A stretch of 6,924 nucleotides of DNA from Burkholderia sp. (GTDB taxonomy: Bacteria; Pseudomonadota; Gammaproteobacteria; Burkholderiales; Burkholderiaceae), in contig JAQGMD010000330.1 in assembly GCA_028292565.1 (NCBI GenBank), positions 1 to 6,924 of the forward strand, read 5' to 3'. The position numbers and the translations under genes were made by a program. Every line of letters begins with the position of its first letter. Position 1 is the first letter of the stretch. Shown piece by piece: positions 5,646-6,924 of the stretch. Under the pieces are notes generated by a model, which did not search any database, was not told the DNA's origin, and saw only the letters and a list, made by a program, of their open reading frames with translations.

Positions 5646-6386
5646 ATGGACCGTCTGATATACACCGCCATGTCTGGCGCCAAGCACATCATGGAGCAGC
5701 AGGCCACGACGTCGAACAACCTGGCCAACGCAACCACCAACGGATTCCGCGCGCAGCTCGATTCCTTTCGCGCCGTGCCCGTCGTCAGCGAAGGTTTGCA
5801 GACACGCACCTTCGTGGTCGACGCGACGGTCGGCGCAGATTTTACGGCCGGCCCGATTCAGCAGACTGGCCGGGATCTCGACGTTGCGGTGCAGGGCGAC
5901 GGCTGGATCGCGGTACAACGCGAGGACGGTTCGGAAGGCTATACCCGCCACGGCAGCCTGAAGCTGAATGAAAACGGCGTGCTGCAGACGCAAAGCGGCC
6001 TGAATGTGATGGGTGATGGCGGTCCGGTCAGCATCCCGCCGGATGTCATCGTCTCGGTCGCCAAGGACGGCACGATATCCGCAGTGAACAGCGGCGCGAC
6101 GCCGGGAGCATCCAACATATTGGGCCGGATCAAGCTGGTCAATCCGCCGGCGGAATCGCTGACCCGTGCCGATGACGGACTGTTCAACCTCAAGAACGGC
6201 AATCCGGCGGAAGCCGACGGCAACGTGGTCTTGCTCGGCGGGGCGCTCGAAGGCAGCAACGTCAACGTGGTGGACTCGATGGTCAGCATGATCAGCCTGG
6301 CGCGCCAGTTCGAGCTGCATATGAATATGCTGAAGAATGCCGAGAACAACGCCGCCAAAGCGGACCAGTTCCTGTCATTGAGTTAA
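5646..6386 (+). CDS. flgF: Flagellar proximal rod protein FlgF
   Basis: This 246-residue protein is a rod subunit, paralogous to FlgG and FlgE. MDRLIYTAMSGAKHIMEQQ (1-19) is the characteristic FlgF start; TSNNLANATTNGFRA (22-36) is the shared rod/hook signature. RDLDVAVQGDGWIAV (76-90) and YTRHGSLKLNENG (99-111) mark the D1 region. The C-terminal SNVNVVDSMVSMISLARQFE (204-223) is conserved, and the final helix is complete. The length is normal. The ribosome binding site GGAG (5635-5638) is 7 nt from the ATG. It follows flgE after 48 bp and precedes flgG after 82 bp. Confidence 0.96.
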   Translation: MDRLIYTAMSGAKHIMEQQATTSNNLANATTNGFRAQLDSFRAVPVVSEGLQTRTFVVDATVGADFTAGPIQQTGRDLDVAVQGDGWIAVQREDGSEGYTRHGSLKLNENGVLQTQSGLNVMGDGGPVSIPPDVIVSVAKDGTISAVNSGATPGASNILGRIKLVNPPAESLTRADDGLFNLKNGNPAEADGNVVLLGGALEGSNVNVVDSMVSMISLARQFELHMNMLKNAENNAAKADQFLSLS

Positions 6387-6425
6387 TCAGCGACACGGCA
6401 CAATCAAAATTAATAAATAACCCGC

Positions 6426-6448
6426 GCCGCCATGCGTGATGCAGCGGC
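6426..6448 (+). repeat. Imperfect hairpin between flgF and flgG
   Basis: GCCGC (6426-6430) pairs with GCGGC (6444-6448), and CAT (6431-6433) with ATG (6439-6441), around a 5-nt loop with a 2-nt bulge (6442-6443). An AT-rich stretch (about 6403-6420) precedes it. No T-tract follows, so termination is unlikely. It could be an mRNA processing or stability structure in the longest internal gap of the operon. Confidence 0.35.
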
Positions 6449-6468
6449 CAGGTTCACCGGAGAAAAAA

Positions 6469-6924
6469 ATGATACGTTCACTATGGATAGCCAAGACCGG
6501 CCTGGATGCGCAGCAGACGCAGATGGATGTCATCTCCAACAACCTGGCCAACGTCAGCACCAGCGGCTTCAAGCGTTCGCGCGCAGTCTTTGAAGACTTG
6601 CTGTACCAGACCATGCGTCAGCCCGGCGCACAGTCGTCGCAGCAGACGAACCTGCCGACCGGCCTGCAGATCGGCGCCGGCGTGCGCCCGGTAGCAACCG
6701 AGCGTGTTCACACGCAGGGCAATCTCCAGCAAACGGGTAACAGCAAGGATGTCGCGATCAACGGCGCCGGATTTTTCCAAGTGGCGATGCCGGACGGCAC
6801 GCCGGCGTATACTCGCGACGGCTCGTTTCAGGTCGATGCCCAAGGGCAGCTGGTGACCTCCAGCGGTTATGTGGTGCAGCCCGCCATTACCATCCCCGCC
6901 GATGCACAAAGTCTCACCGTCGGC
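6469..6924 (+). CDS. flgG: Flagellar distal rod protein FlgG (3' end beyond window)
   Basis: The frame is open from the ATG at 6469 to the right edge, giving 152 of the about 260 residues usual for FlgG, which forms the distal rod passing through the P and L rings. [20 protein letters not shown] (1-20) is the canonical start, followed by [18 protein letters not shown] (21-38), the rod/hook signature. [13 protein letters not shown] (63-75) and [13 protein letters not shown] (93-105) are typical FlgG D1 sequences. The ribosome binding site GGAG (6459-6462) lies 6 nt from the ATG. The coding frame is intact as far as it can be seen; the C-terminal D0 helix is outside the window. Confidence 0.96.
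   Translation, partial: MIRSLWIAKTGLDAQQTQMDVISNNLANVSTSGFKRSRAVFEDLLYQTMRQPGAQSSQQTNLPTGLQIGAGVRPVATERVHTQGNLQQTGNSKDVAINGAGFFQVAMPDGTPAYTRDGSFQVDAQGQLVTSSGYVVQPAITIPADAQSLTVG

Noticed and set aside
5610..6320. Long antisense open frame over flgF
   Set aside because: It is the complement of a well-supported gene and is His/Arg/Val-rich with no domain.
6426..6448. Intrinsic terminator between flgF and flgG
   Set aside because: The hairpin is imperfect and no T-tract follows; flgG has a good ribosome binding site and belongs to the same operon.

Overview
This window is a chromosomal flagellar gene cluster, nearly all of it canonical. The flgA / flgBCDEFG layout, the FlgM-FlgN pair, the MotD-type stator protein and the moderately high GC point to a flagellated betaproteobacterium. 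The general look of the proteins suggests Burkholderiales, possibly the Oxalobacteraceae, but that placement is an impression and no search was run.

Layout from left to right. Positions 1-179 hold no gene I can recognise and contain a perfect GC-rich hairpin. A MotB/MotD-family stator gene follows on the + strand (180-929). A compact 93-bp inverted-repeat element (942-1034), built like a REPIN (two REP hairpins head to head), sits between the convergent motD and flgN genes. Next, on the - strand and read right to left, come flgA, flgM and flgN. A near-consensus sigma-28 (FliA) promoter lies between flgA and flgM. A 155-bp divergent control region (2622-2776) separates flgA from the + strand operon flgB-flgC-flgD-flgE-flgF-flgG. 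flgG is cut by the right edge of the window.

How the genes work together. FlgA is the periplasmic chaperone for P-ring assembly. FlgB, FlgC, FlgF and FlgG build the rod, FlgD caps the growing hook and FlgE forms the hook. FlgM holds sigma-28 inactive until the hook-basal body is finished and FlgM is exported. FlgN is the chaperone of the hook-filament junction proteins FlgK and FlgL. MotD is the peptidoglycan-anchoring half of a stator. The sigma-28 promoter ahead of flgMN means these two genes can be made both by read-through from flgA (early) and from their own late promoter. This is the dual-control arrangement known from the enterobacterial flgAMN operon.

I found no undescribed multi-gene system here. 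The points most worth a second look are the REPIN-like element, the sigma-28 promoter with an inverted repeat over its -10 element, a MotD gene with no visible stator partner, and the weak ribosome binding sites on the first gene of both divergent operons.
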